The notes under the pieces were generated by a model that did not search any database, was not told the origin of the DNA, and saw nothing but the letters and a program-made list of their open reading frames with translations. Of a stretch of 64,000 nucleotides of DNA, positions 27,347-35,347 are shown one piece after another; positions within the stretch are counted from its first letter, which is position 1; each line of letters starts with the position of its first letter. The DNA comes from Bradyrhizobium erythrophlei (GTDB lineage Bacteria > Pseudomonadota > Alphaproteobacteria > Rhizobiales > Xanthobacteraceae). The DNA lies in assembly GCF_900129505.1 (NCBI RefSeq), contig NZ_LT670818.1:372001-436000 (forward strand). The letters run 5' to 3'. Position numbers and translations under genes: made by a program.

Positions 27347-28255
27347 ATGGAGCTTCGACATCTCCGCTACTTCGTCGCCGTGGCCGAGGAAGGCAGCCTG
27401 ACAGTGGCCGCGCAAAAGCGGCTGCACACGGCGCAGCCGTCGCTGAGCCGGCAGATCCACGATCTAGAGCTCGAGGTCGGCGTTGCCCTGTTGAACCGCG
27501 GACCGCGCGGGGTCGAGCTAACGCCATCGGGAAGGGTGTTTCTCGACCACGCCCGCACGGCGCTGCTGCAGGTCGAGGCGGCAGGCGAGGCAGCGCGCCG
27601 CGCCGCGCAGCCGGCGCGAACGTCATTCGCGATCGGCTTTCTGACCGGCTACGAGATGGATTGGCTTCCGGCGGTGATGGACATCCTGCGGTCCGCACTG
27701 CCCTCGACCGAGATCGTCATCCACAGCCAGGATTCGCCGGATCTAGCCGCCGGTCTCATGCGCGGGAAAATTGATTTGGCCTTTCTGCGCCCGGAAAAAT
27801 CGGCGCCGGGGCTGATCTTCAAGCCATTACGAAGGGATCCGCTGATCGTGCTGATGCCGCGAGACCACGCGTTAGCGGCGCGCGGCTCGATTCGGCCGCA
27901 GGATATCGCCGAGGAAAAATTCATCGGCGTCTCCGCGACGCGCGCACCGACGCTCAAGGCCGCGATCGACGACTACGCCAAACGTGCCCGCATCCGTCTG
28001 AAGCCCGAGCATCAGGCCGAAAATATCGCGATGGCGATTTCGATGGTGGCATCGACGCGCGGCATCGCCCTGATTCCGCTCTACGTGCAAAAACTGCTGC
28101 CGAACACGGTCACAAGCCGCCCGATCCAGGGAGCTTCGCCGACCGTCGAGCTCGTCATCGGCTATAACGAGGCGAACAATTCGCCGCTGCTGAAATTCCT
28201 GCTGTCCAAAGTGGACGAGCTGAAGTTCCGGGTGATGAAGAACGACGGGCGCTGA
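27347..28255 (+). CDS. LysR-family transcriptional regulator
   Basis: 302 residues from an ATG with GAGGAA seven bases upstream; five extra N-terminal codons in the open frame are unlikely to be translated. The N-terminal winged helix is MELRHLRYFVAVAEEGSLTVAAQ followed by QPSLSRQIHDLELEVG. The C-terminal periplasmic-binding-like domain resembles the BenM/CatR-type co-inducer domain. It is transcribed away from the SDR-SDR-GST genes, the usual layout for a LysR regulator and its target. A ten-base palindrome TTGGGCCCAA at 27229-27238 lies in the shared promoter region. Confidence 0.9.
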   Translation: MELRHLRYFVAVAEEGSLTVAAQKRLHTAQPSLSRQIHDLELEVGVALLNRGPRGVELTPSGRVFLDHARTALLQVEAAGEAARRAAQPARTSFAIGFLTGYEMDWLPAVMDILRSALPSTEIVIHSQDSPDLAAGLMRGKIDLAFLRPEKSAPGLIFKPLRRDPLIVLMPRDHALAARGSIRPQDIAEEKFIGVSATRAPTLKAAIDDYAKRARIRLKPEHQAENIAMAISMVASTRGIALIPLYVQKLLPNTVTSRPIQGASPTVELVIGYNEANNSPLLKFLLSKVDELKFRVMKNDGR

Positions 28256-28273
28256 ACAGGCGCCGCAAGCGCG

Positions 28274-28423
28274 TCAGCCTTCCATTAAATCGGGAACGCG
28301 CCGCTTCGGCCGCGGCGGCTTTTCCGCCTCCATCGCATGCTTCGCAGCCGCTTCCGCAATCCCGACGATTTCCTTCATCCGGGCTGCTACCCTCTCCAGG
28401 ATCGATTTGTCGGTGGTGCTCAT
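28274..28423 (-). CDS. Small hypothetical protein
   Basis: 49 residues from an ATG with a strong GGAGG six bases upstream; the longer open frame lacks such a site. It is a charged, helical sequence (KSILERVAARMKEIVGIAEAAAKHAMEAEK) ending in a basic proline-rich tail (PPRPKRRVPDLMEG). There is no membrane segment or signal peptide. It converges with the LysR gene and lies downstream of the YcaQ-type gene. The function is unknown. Confidence 0.6.
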   Translation of the reverse strand: MSTTDKSILERVAARMKEIVGIAEAAAKHAMEAEKPPRPKRRVPDLMEG

Positions 28424-28488
28424 GTCGCCTCCGAACTCCGGTTCGGGAATCAACCCATCCGAAGCCGGCTTGTTCCGGCGTGCGCGCC

Positions 28489-29655
28489 TCATTCTCCGAG
28501 CTGAAACCGCTCGAAACGGTGGAGTTCCTCCTCGATCCGGCGTTTCAGCTCCTTGCGGGCGCCTTTCTTGGCGCCCACGCCGACCCAGCTCCATTTCTGC
28601 ACCAGCAATTTACGGTCCTTGCGGTCGGTCTTCAGATCGAGGGCCGCGACGATGCTATCGCCGACCAGCACCGGCAGCGCGAAATAGCCGAACACCCGCT
28701 TCTCCCGGGGCACATAGGCCTCGAAGCGATGTTCGTAATCGAAGAACAGATGCGTGCGCTTGCGCTGGATGATGAGGGGGTCGAATGGCGACAGGATGTG
28801 GACCAGTTCGGAAATCGCGTCGGTGCCGGCCTCCAGCGTCGCAGGCTGCGCCCAATGCTCCTGCTTGCCCGCGCCCTCGAGCGCGACCGGCACCAGTTCG
28901 CCGCGGCGGACTCTTGCCTCGATCAGGCGGCGGACCGGGGCTTTGCTCGGTGCGTCCAGATGGCAGATCGAATCGAGACTGACGACGCCCTGCGCGCGCA
29001 AGGCGCGGTCGAGCAGATAGGCGGTCGTCTCACGCGCGGACGCCCCCTTCGGCGGCTTGTTCCAGCCAAAGTGCCGCGTCGTCAGCTCATAGGTCTTGAG
29101 CATGCCGTTGCGCTCGGAGATCGTCAGCTGGCCCTGGTAGAATGCCAGCTGCAGCGCCCGCTTCGACGGCTTGCGGCTCGCCCACAGATGCTCCTTGTCG
29201 ACTAGCACGTCGTCGTCGATGTCGCGGATGGTCAGCGCGCCGCCCTGCCGGATCAGCCGCATCACCTTGCGCAGATCAGCGGGCTTGACCGAAGCGAGCC
29301 ATTTATGACCCTCGCGCCTGTGGCGCTTCATGGCGGGAATGAAGAAGCGGAGGTCTTTTGTGGGGACGTAGGACAGCGCATGGGTCCAGTATTCGAACAC
29401 GGTTTTGTCGACGCTCTGGGCCTGGCGCAGGTCGGCGCGGCGATAGCCGGGAATCCGGCTCCAGAGGATATGGTGGTGGCTGCGCTCGACGACGTTGATG
29501 GTGTCGATCTGCACGTAACCGAGATGTTCGACGGCCGCCCCCGTCGCGGCCGGCCCGTCGCCGAACGGTGCCCGCGTGTCGAGCCGCTGGGCGTGCAGCC
29601 AGATCTGGCGGGCCTGGGTTTTGGTAAGGGGGTGGGATTTATCGGAGCGGGACAT
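28489..29655 (-). CDS. Winged-helix DNA glycosylase, YcaQ/AlkX-type (interstrand crosslink repair family)
   Basis: 388 residues matching the HTH_42/YcaQ family. These enzymes act on DNA as glycosylases that unhook interstrand crosslinks, using a QxD catalytic motif. Here the motif is GYVQIDTINVVERSHHHILWSR, with Q49 and D51. Further family blocks are ALSYVPTKDLRFF and DPLIIQRKRTHLFFDYEHRFEAYVP. The start was placed at MSRSDKS, since the earlier open frame runs antisense through the next gene. It appears monocistronic. Confidence 0.85.
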   Translation of the reverse strand: MSRSDKSHPLTKTQARQIWLHAQRLDTRAPFGDGPAATGAAVEHLGYVQIDTINVVERSHHHILWSRIPGYRRADLRQAQSVDKTVFEYWTHALSYVPTKDLRFFIPAMKRHRREGHKWLASVKPADLRKVMRLIRQGGALTIRDIDDDVLVDKEHLWASRKPSKRALQLAFYQGQLTISERNGMLKTYELTTRHFGWNKPPKGASARETTAYLLDRALRAQGVVSLDSICHLDAPSKAPVRRLIEARVRRGELVPVALEGAGKQEHWAQPATLEAGTDAISELVHILSPFDPLIIQRKRTHLFFDYEHRFEAYVPREKRVFGYFALPVLVGDSIVAALDLKTDRKDRKLLVQKWSWVGVGAKKGARKELKRRIEEELHRFERFQLGE

Positions 29656-29689
29656 CGCGCGCCAATCTAGCGGGATTCGCTGAGGTTCG

Positions 29690-30772
29690 TCAGCGTCCCT
29701 TGGCCGGAAGATCGAGCTTGTAGATGTCCTTGCCGATGGCAAACGCAGTGATGCCGCCGTTGGCGCGGGGCACGAACCTGATCTTGTTGACGGAAAGCCC
29801 CATGTCTTCTTTCGCCCAGGTCTTGCCGCCATCGCTTGTCGCGTAGCCGCCGGTCGAGCCGCCGACAAAGCCCCGCTCCTCGTCGAGGAAGGCGATGCCG
29901 TACGGGATCCAGTCCGAATCATGGCTGACGGTCAGCCGCCGCCAATGTTCGCCGCCATCCTCGGTCTTCACCACATAGCCGCGGGCTTCGGCCTGTGGCG
30001 CCTGATAGCTGATGATGGTGGCATAGCCGACCCGGGCACTCGGAAACGCCAGCTTCCAGTTGTTGTCGCCGGCACGGTCGCTGTCGAACACTGCGCGCCA
30101 GGATTTTCCGCCGTCGGCGGTCTTGAGGATCCGCGCATGGGCCTTGTCTTCCTCAGCCTCGCTGGCCCCGGCGATGAAGCCGGTATCGGCATCGACAAAA
30201 TGAATATCGAGAATCATGCCGGTGACGCCGCTCATGTCGCGGGCACGAAAGCTGCGGCCCTCATCGAAGGATTCCAGCATGCCGGCCGGGCCGCCGACCC
30301 GTCCGCCGGCGCGCACCGCCAATACCTTGCCGTCGACCTTGAGCACATCGATCGCACAGACGCCGGTAATTTGGCGGCCGGCGACCGGCTTGATCGCGGC
30401 CCAGTGCACCCCGCCGTCATGGGAGACGTAGAGCGGCTGCCGGTCGGTTACACCAGGAAAATAGCCGGGACCGATATTGCCGAGGAAGCCGGTCTGGGCG
30501 TCGGCGAATTCCAGCGCCCGCACATAGGTGCCCTGCTTGGTCCAGATCCCGGTCCAGGCCTCGCCGCCGTCGTCGGTGCGATAGATACGGCCGGTGCCGT
30601 TGCCGTACCAGCCGGTCAGGGCGTCGGCGAAGGCGATCGCGTCCTGCTTGTTGTTCAGCGTGTAGGGTGCGGTCGGCAGTTTTGTCCAGTGCTCGTCGGC
30701 GCGGGCCGGGATCGCAACAGCCAGCGTGAGGCCCGTCGCCAGAACCGCCTGCCGCAGGCGGCGCGTCATCAT
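29690..30772 (-). CDS. Exported BNR/Ycf48-like beta-propeller protein
   Basis: About 360 residues from the paired ATGs at 30772/30769; a TTG further up gives an implausible N-terminus. A signal peptide ends near IPARA. Repeated S/T-x-DGG-x-x-W units follow (TDDGGEAW, SHDGGVHW, TADGGKSW, TEDGGEHW, TSDGGKTW), each a blade of a sialidase/Ycf48-type propeller. Such proteins bind ligands or help assembly of membrane complexes, but no specific function can be given here. Neighbouring genes give no functional context. Confidence 0.75.
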   Translation of the reverse strand: MMTRRLRQAVLATGLTLAVAIPARADEHWTKLPTAPYTLNNKQDAIAFADALTGWYGNGTGRIYRTDDGGEAWTGIWTKQGTYVRALEFADAQTGFLGNIGPGYFPGVTDRQPLYVSHDGGVHWAAIKPVAGRQITGVCAIDVLKVDGKVLAVRAGGRVGGPAGMLESFDEGRSFRARDMSGVTGMILDIHFVDADTGFIAGASEAEEDKAHARILKTADGGKSWRAVFDSDRAGDNNWKLAFPSARVGYATIISYQAPQAEARGYVVKTEDGGEHWRRLTVSHDSDWIPYGIAFLDEERGFVGGSTGGYATSDGGKTWAKEDMGLSVNKIRFVPRANGGITAFAIGKDIYKLDLPAKGR

Positions 30773-30840
30773 GGAAATTTCGAACTTCAAGTGATCCCCG
30801 ACCTGGTCAGCCTTAGGTAATATCGGCAATGGCTTACCAG

Positions 30841-30878
30841 AAAAAGCCGCACCGCCGGAGACGGCGGCGCGGCGGCTT
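30841..30878 (-). terminator. Intrinsic terminator after the Met-rich gene
   Basis: Stem with outer arms AAGCCG / CGGCTT and inner arms CCGCCG / CGGCGG. On the minus strand it ends in TTTTT. It begins seven bases after the stop codon of the Met-rich gene. Confidence 0.75.
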
Positions 30879-30884
30879 GAGATA

Positions 30885-31121
30885 TTACTTCATCATGCTC
30901 ATCTTCTGAGCCTTCATGTAATGCATGCAGGCACTGCGCATCCTGCTGTTGCTCATGTGCATGTTGGCCATGGCCATTTCCTTGTTGGCGGCCGTTTGAC
31001 CCGTGCTCATCATGGCGGCGGATTTTCCCATATTTTCGCCCGTGCAGGCCATCATCGCCGCGGAAGCGGGCGTCAGGGACAGCGCGGAAAACATCGCGGC
31101 CGTGATCAAAACCTTATTCAT
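30885..31121 (-). CDS. Small secreted methionine-rich protein
   Basis: 78 residues with a signal peptide (MNKVLITAAMFSALSLTPASA) and a mature part in which 15 of about 57 residues are Met. They often occur as MxxM or MM pairs (EMAMANMHMSNSRMRSACMHYM, KMSMMK). Two cysteines and two histidines are also present. Met-rich periplasmic peptides are often copper(I) or silver binders (compare the CopC, PcoE and SilE types), so metal binding is plausible but not shown. A terminator follows at once, so the gene is a single unit. Confidence 0.65.
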   Translation of the reverse strand: MNKVLITAAMFSALSLTPASAAMMACTGENMGKSAAMMSTGQTAANKEMAMANMHMSNSRMRSACMHYMKAQKMSMMK

Positions 31122-31239
31122 GGGAACCTCGCTCAGAATAAAACCAGCCGGTTGCTGGCTAACGAGGCACGGTTCGGCTCCCCCGGACGTTTCGGCAGCG
31201 GAAATGTTTTGCGTGCTGCGATGCAGGAGGGAACTAAGC

Positions 31240-31494
31240 CTACCGCTTCGGCGGCTGCCCGATGCTCCCTGTCGCGGTCTCGGGCTCGCACGAAGCTTTG
31301 CCGCGATCGGCGGCCTGGCACTTGTAGACGCTGCCGGTGAGACGGTCGATCAGCCATACATTGTCGTCGTTCGGCGTGTCCATTCCGATGAACCGGGTGC
31401 CGACGGCCGTAATCAGCGTGGACAGCAGGATCGCCGCCGCGATCATGCCAGAGCCGACCAATATCGGTATCGAGCTTCCTGAGCGATCCGGCAT
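31240..31494 (-). CDS. Small membrane-anchored hypothetical protein
   Basis: 84 residues. The short N-terminus is followed by one transmembrane helix (residues ~9-33, IPILVGSGMIAAAILLSTLITAVGT), then a soluble tail with NVWLIDRLTGSVYKC and a second cysteine. The tail resembles small Rhizobiales proteins whose domain carries the WLIDRLTGSVYKC motif facing the periplasm. There is no clear ribosome-binding site, and the function is unknown. The open frame extends to 31614 but the N-terminal extension looks non-coding. Confidence 0.55.
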   Translation of the reverse strand: MPDRSGSSIPILVGSGMIAAAILLSTLITAVGTRFIGMDTPNDDNVWLIDRLTGSVYKCQAADRGKASCEPETATGSIGQPPKR

Positions 31495-31677
31495 GACCGG
31501 GCGATACTCGCCATATCTTTTCGGTGACTGAAACAAGGTCCTGCTTCGCTGACTTTTGTTTTTCTGCGCGAGCGGCCGTCCTAATGACGCATCTGGCCGA
31601 ATTGTTGTTCGCACCCCGGCGCTGGCGCGACGGCTTTGCGACGGGGAGCGTTTTCGAACCGGGCCTATGCCTTGGTT

Positions 31678-32070
31678 TTACACCAACTCAATGCGCGCAT
31701 GATGGCCGGGCGAAGCGGCGAGACGCTTGTCGCGGGTGAGTAGCGGAGCGTCGAGCACTTCGGCGAGGGCGACATAGATGGCGTCATAGGCCGTAAAATT
31801 GTTCCGCAAATCCCACACGCGCGGCAAAAGAAAATTGTGCGGGTATCGGCGTAACGGAAGGTCCGCGAGGTCGTCGAGGGCCAGACGGCCCCGGTCGGCA
31901 TCGATTTCACCGTTTGCGGCATACCGGCGAACCACTTGCGCAACTTCGACATCGAGCAAATGGGGGGCGTGCAATGTCTGTGACGGCTCGAACAGCCGCT
32001 TTTCTACCGCTCCCGCGGCCGGCGTGCGAAGAAGCGCCTCCAGCAAGGCCGAAGCATCGACGACAATCAT
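31678..32070 (-). CDS. vapC: PIN-domain ribonuclease toxin (VapC-type)
   Basis: 130 residues, the usual size for VapC toxins, which cleave specific RNAs. The PIN acidic residues are visible: D5 in MIVVDASALLEALL, a central Glu in LLDVEVAQVV, and the Asp of NFTAYDAIYVALAEVL, with LLTRDKRLA near the C-terminus. Its start overlaps the end of the antitoxin gene by four bases (ATGA), the standard arrangement for coupled toxin-antitoxin translation. The RNA target is unknown. Confidence 0.88.
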   Translation of the reverse strand: MIVVDASALLEALLRTPAAGAVEKRLFEPSQTLHAPHLLDVEVAQVVRRYAANGEIDADRGRLALDDLADLPLRRYPHNFLLPRVWDLRNNFTAYDAIYVALAEVLDAPLLTRDKRLAASPGHHARIELV

Positions 32071-32297
32071 TGGCGATCGCGTTCGGCCCGGACCGCCTGT
32101 GCCGGCGGCACCGAAGGCGTCACGCCCGGCCGCCGCTCCAGACGGGCGCGCAACTCATCAAGCGTCGGTCGCTCGGCCACCTGACGAATCTCGCTGAGCA
32201 GGTAGTCAGATAGCGACATGCCCGCCAGCGCCGCGCGCGACTTGAGCCTGCGGTGCAGCGCGTCCGGCACATTGCGAATTTGAATCATCGCGGTCAT
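32067..32297 (-). CDS. vapB: Ribbon-helix-helix antitoxin (VapB/FitA-type)
   Basis: 76 residues. The N-terminal ribbon-helix-helix (IQIRNVPDALHRRLKSRAALAGMSLSDYLLSEI) binds DNA as a dimer. The C-terminal part (ERPTLDELRARLERRPG) is the kind of disordered arm that covers the toxin's active site. An ATG four codons in is an alternative start. Upstream CATGTG repeats are candidate operator sites for autoregulation. Confidence 0.85.
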   Translation of the reverse strand: MTAMIQIRNVPDALHRRLKSRAALAGMSLSDYLLSEIRQVAERPTLDELRARLERRPGVTPSVPPAQAVRAERDRQ

Positions 32298-32329
32298 GTG
32301 GATAACATTAACACATGTGCATCACATGT
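32294..32329 (-). promoter_or_regulatory. Candidate VapB operator (three CATGTG/CACATG copies)
   Basis: TCATGTG at 32294, the perfect palindrome CACATGTG at 32312-32319 and CACATGT at 32323. The first overlaps the antitoxin start codon, and the others lie 15-33 bases upstream of it. Ribbon-helix-helix antitoxins commonly bind such short repeated sites; binding here is inference. Confidence 0.45.
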
Positions 32330-32393
32330 CAACTGTTTGGAGACGTGTAGTAAACTTCGCGCCGGACCGAAGCCTACTGAACAGAACGAAAGG

Positions 32394-32413
32394 GGCGGCC
32401 CGCGGGGGCCGCC
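32394..32413 (-). terminator. Intrinsic terminator after the caspase-family gene
   Basis: A perfect 8-bp GC stem GGCGGCCC / GGGCCGCC with a four-base loop, 30 bases after the stop codon. On the minus strand it is followed by CCTTTCGTTC, a weak T tract, so it may be only partly efficient. Confidence 0.55.
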
Positions 32414-32443
32414 TCCTGCGAATTGGGCGTGCGGAATGGAACT

Positions 32444-33841
32444 CTACCTCCGGAACAGTCCACCCATCATGCCGCCGAAGAACGCGCCGGGTCCGCCGCC
32501 GCGATAGTGGCGGCCGCCTCCGCCGCCGTGACGGCCGGCGTGATGCGACGGCTGGTCGTCGCCGTCATCTGCGGAAGCGACCCTGGTCGCGGTGACCTCG
32601 GACTGCAAAGCCTTCAGCTGCAGCGTGTTCAGGTAACCGGTCCTGGGATAGCCGCGCGCGGCCTGCCAGCGGGTGATCACGACGCGGGTGGAGTCGTCGA
32701 ACTTGCCGCTCGCCCTGGTGTCGAAGCCGAGCGCGGTGAGCCGGCGCTGCACGTCGCGGCGCTGGCCCTTGTCGAGGCCGAGCCCGTCTTCGGCGGTCTG
32801 GTCGGCTTCCTGGGTGAAGGTCGCGGGGTCGATACCGGTGGTCAGGTTGCGGGTCGTGGTCGAGGGACCATCCTGCAGCGGGGCAATGCGGGCCAGCGCC
32901 AGCGACTTGAACTGGCCGTTCGGATAATTGGTCAGATAGGCGTTGAGCTCTTCCGGCTTGTTGGAGTCCTTGATTGAGCGCCAGAACTCCAGCTCGACTT
33001 CGGAAGTCGGGCCGGAAGCAACGGCCGGCGTATTCGGCGCTGCGGCATTTGCATCCGCCGCACCCGCAACCGGATTGAGATACACCGACCCGATCAGGTC
33101 GGTGTGGCCCCACGGCAATTGGTTCCTGTTGGTCTCTTCATTGACCTGGGCGCGAACCTTGGTCATCGCCTGCTGGATTTCGACGCCGGGCGCGGCAATG
33201 TTGGCCAGCAGCGCGCGGGTGAACGGGCTGTTGGTGCCGGCTTCGCCGTCGAGCGCAGTCTGGCCGGGGCCGGTGGCGAACGCGATCAGCATGCCTTCGC
33301 CGGATTTCATATCGGCAAGGCCGGAGGACACCGACAGGCTGCGGGTGGCCTTGGCCGAACGGATTTTGGCCGCGAACGGGTTGTCGCGGCAGGCGTCGAG
33401 GAACACCAGCTTGACCTTGGCATCGGCCATGGTCTGCTCCAGCGTGAGATCGACATTGATGGCGGCGCCGAGCTTGACGTCCATCTCGGATTTGAGGTCG
33501 GCGTCGATCGGCAACAGGTAATTGGCGCCGTTCACGGCGATGCCGTGGCCGGCATAGAAGAACAGCGCGACATCGGCGCCTTCGGCCCGCTTGCCGAAGT
33601 CCAGGAGCTTCTCGGTCATCTTGTCGCGGGTAAGGTTAGTGCCCTCCACCACGTCGAAGCCGACATTGCGCAACAGCGCGGCCATCGACCTGGCGTCGAC
33701 CGCCGGGTTCGGGAGCGGCGCCACGTTCTTGTAGGCGCCATTGCCGACCACGAAGGCGACGCGCTTGTCGGCAAGCGCGGCGTTGCCGCTGACGAGCAGT
33801 GCTGCGACTGAAAGTGCTGCGATCCAGAAGCGCATGTTCAT
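32444..33841 (-). CDS. Exported caspase-family (metacaspase-like, C14) protein with peptidoglycan-binding-like domain
   Basis: 465 residues. A signal peptide (ends near residue 24, AALA) is followed by a caspase domain with catalytic H99 in FFYAGHG and C151 in FLDACRDNP, so it is likely an active Arg/Lys- or Asp-type cysteine protease. A linker rich in Ala/Pro leads to a C-terminal peptidoglycan-binding-1-like module (LDKGQRRDVQRRLTALGFDTRASGKFD) and a Gly/His-rich tail ending GGMMGGLFRR. It is divergent from an OmpA-family gene, with two CRP/FNR-like sites between them. The substrates are unknown. Confidence 0.88.
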   Translation of the reverse strand: MNMRFWIAALSVAALLVSGNAALADKRVAFVVGNGAYKNVAPLPNPAVDARSMAALLRNVGFDVVEGTNLTRDKMTEKLLDFGKRAEGADVALFFYAGHGIAVNGANYLLPIDADLKSEMDVKLGAAINVDLTLEQTMADAKVKLVFLDACRDNPFAAKIRSAKATRSLSVSSGLADMKSGEGMLIAFATGPGQTALDGEAGTNSPFTRALLANIAAPGVEIQQAMTKVRAQVNEETNRNQLPWGHTDLIGSVYLNPVAGAADANAAAPNTPAVASGPTSEVELEFWRSIKDSNKPEELNAYLTNYPNGQFKSLALARIAPLQDGPSTTTRNLTTGIDPATFTQEADQTAEDGLGLDKGQRRDVQRRLTALGFDTRASGKFDDSTRVVITRWQAARGYPRTGYLNTLQLKALQSEVTATRVASADDGDDQPSHHAGRHGGGGGRHYRGGGPGAFFGGMMGGLFRR

Positions 33842-33925
33842 TCTCCCCTGATCCGATCATCCAACTGGCCGGCCCGGATGGGCCGATCCGTTGTGCCCAA
33901 TGTGATCCGGTTCGGGCAGGCGCAC

Positions 33926-33941
33926 TGTGACCTGGGTCACT
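33926..33941. promoter_or_regulatory. CRP/FNR-like site 1 (TGTGA-N6-TCACT)
   Basis: TGTGACCTGGGTCACT contains the 14-base perfect palindrome GTGACCTGGGTCAC. It lies 85 bases upstream of the caspase-family gene and about 184 bases upstream of the OmpA-family gene, in their shared promoter region. It fits the TGTGA-N6-TCACA consensus of CRP-superfamily regulators except at the last base. Confidence 0.45.
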
Positions 33942-34037
33942 TTGGGCGCGAGAGCGATCGAACCCGCCGGCGGCGGGCAGCGACGGGGGGCTCCTGCAGC
34001 GCAACGGGCAACTGATGAAACGAGGTCAAATCCGCCA

Positions 34038-34053
34038 TGTGACCCAAATCACA
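34038..34053. promoter_or_regulatory. CRP/FNR-like site 2 (TGTGA-N6-TCACA)
   Basis: TGTGACCCAAATCACA is an exact match to the TGTGA-N6-TCACA half-site pattern. It lies 72 bases upstream of the OmpA-family ATG and is spaced 112 bases from site 1. Two such sites in one intergenic region point to shared control of both divergent genes. Confidence 0.5.
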
Positions 34054-34124
34054 TTCACCGCGCCGAACGGATCGTATCGTCTGCGCATCCAACGCCATCA
34101 GGCGTGAGCCACGAGGATACGACA

Positions 34125-34769
34125 ATGACCCGCACTCACAGACTTACCGCAACTGCGGCAATTGCGCTGACTGCCGCGCTGTCGATGACGGCGAGCCTTG
34201 CGATCGCCGGCGATAACAACGTCTCTGCGAACCAGATCGTCAATGCGCTGCAGCCGAAGCCGCTGACCCGCAGCCTTTCCGGCGCGCCGCAGATCGATCC
34301 GGCCGTCAAGGCCAAGGAAATGAGCTTTGTTGCAACGCTGCAGAACCGCAAGACCCGGTCGCTCTCCACCGGCGAGCGCGAGGAAATCGCGGAGATCGCG
34401 TCGACCAAGCCGAAGATCGATCTCGATATCCAGTTCGACTACAACTCCGCCGAAATCAGCAAGGCCTCGCTGCCTTCGGTGCAGGAGCTCGGCAAAGCGC
34501 TGTCGAACGCAAGTCTCAGGGGTTCGACCTTCGTCCTCGCCGGTCATACCGACGCGGTCGGCGGCGAAGCCTTCAACCAGGATCTTTCCGAGCGCCGCGC
34601 CGATACCATCAAGCGCTACCTCACCGACAAGTACGGCATCAACAACGGCACCGATCTGGTCACCGTCGGCTATGGCAAGAGCAAGCCGAAGGATCCGAAC
34701 GCGCCGATGGACCCGGTCAACCGCCGCGTCGAAGTCGTCAACATGGACACCAAGACGGCGTCGAAGTAA
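34125..34769 (+). CDS. OmpA-family periplasmic/outer-membrane protein
   Basis: 214 residues from an ATG with GAGGA ten bases upstream; the open frame is longer but starts inside the promoter region. A signal peptide (ends near SLAIA) is followed by a short Pro-rich stretch and a C-terminal OmpA domain. That domain has the motif IQFDYNSAEISKASLPSVQELGKAL and, further on, LAGHTDAVGGEAFNQDLSERRADTIKRYL, the non-covalent peptidoglycan-binding module. No beta-barrel precedes it, so it is a small cell-wall-associated protein. It is divergent from the exported caspase gene, whose C-terminal module may also bind peptidoglycan. Confidence 0.88.
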   Translation: MTRTHRLTATAAIALTAALSMTASLAIAGDNNVSANQIVNALQPKPLTRSLSGAPQIDPAVKAKEMSFVATLQNRKTRSLSTGEREEIAEIASTKPKIDLDIQFDYNSAEISKASLPSVQELGKALSNASLRGSTFVLAGHTDAVGGEAFNQDLSERRADTIKRYLTDKYGINNGTDLVTVGYGKSKPKDPNAPMDPVNRRVEVVNMDTKTASK

Positions 34770-34774
34770 TGGCT

Positions 34775-34790
34775 GCCGGGATTCCCCGGC
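34775..34790 (+). terminator. Short hairpin after the OmpA-family gene
   Basis: A 6-bp GC stem GCCGGG / CCCGGC with a four-base loop, five bases after the stop codon. No T tract follows, so it is a weak terminator candidate or an mRNA 3' end protector. Confidence 0.35.
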
Positions 34791-34850
34791 TGCCGGTCCT
34801 GGCAATATGATCGTTATTTCCGGTGCGCAGCGAAAGCATCGAACTACGAT

Positions 34851-34936
34851 GTGCCGCGCATATCGGAGAATCGCGAGACTTCCCGGTGAGCCGTTGCGCT
34901 TCGGAGGTCTGGTCCTTCGGACCATCCCGGAATGAC
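34851..34936. repeat. Dispersed repeat, family E
   Basis: Blocks ATCGGAGAATCGCGAGAC, CCGGTGAGCCGTTGCGCTTCGG, GGTCTGGTCCTTCGGACC and CCCGGAATGACG, similar in order to 10368-10450. It lies between the OmpA-family gene and the next gene and probably belongs to the 5' region of the latter. Confidence 0.55.
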
Positions 34937-34960
34937 GGATCGAGTTTCAGGATGATTTTC

Positions 34961-35311
34961 ATGAAAACGCATTTCGCCGGCTTCGCCTTCGCTGCTCTGC
35001 TTGTGATCAGCACCGCTCTCCCAGGCTACGCAGAAGACGCGGCGCCAGCACCATCAGCGCCGGCTGCCGCCCAAACCGAGGCACCGCCGCCGAGCGTGCC
35101 GCGTCCTTCGATCGTGCCTAAAACCGCAGAGCCGGCGTCAGCGCCCGTCGCGGCCGAGCCCGCGCCGCGCCTTCGCCGTTACGTCCATCGCCACCGGCGT
35201 GGCTACGGCACCTATCGCACCGTGTATTGGGAGCCGTTTCCGGTCTACTGGCCGCACCTTTATCGCAACCGGATCCACTGGAGCCGGATTCCCTGGATTT
35301 TTCATTTCTGA
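34961..35311 (+). CDS. Small exported Ala/Pro-rich protein with basic aromatic C-terminus
   Basis: 116 residues. The signal peptide is MKTHFAGFAFAALLVISTALPGYA. A low-complexity Ala/Pro/Glu linker follows (residues ~25-69), then a basic aromatic tail (RRYVHRHRRGYGTYRTVYWEPFPVYWPHLYRNRIHW). The Pro/Ala linker could span the periplasm and the His/Arg/Tyr/Trp tail could bind the envelope or a metal; neither is shown. The ATG chosen has AGGA nine bases upstream; another ATG three codons earlier is less well placed. Confidence 0.6.
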   Translation: MKTHFAGFAFAALLVISTALPGYAEDAAPAPSAPAAAQTEAPPPSVPRPSIVPKTAEPASAPVAAEPAPRLRRYVHRHRRGYGTYRTVYWEPFPVYWPHLYRNRIHWSRIPWIFHF

Positions 35312-35347
35312 CGGGCTGCTGCTTTCCGCCCGCAGTCCCTTTCGTGC

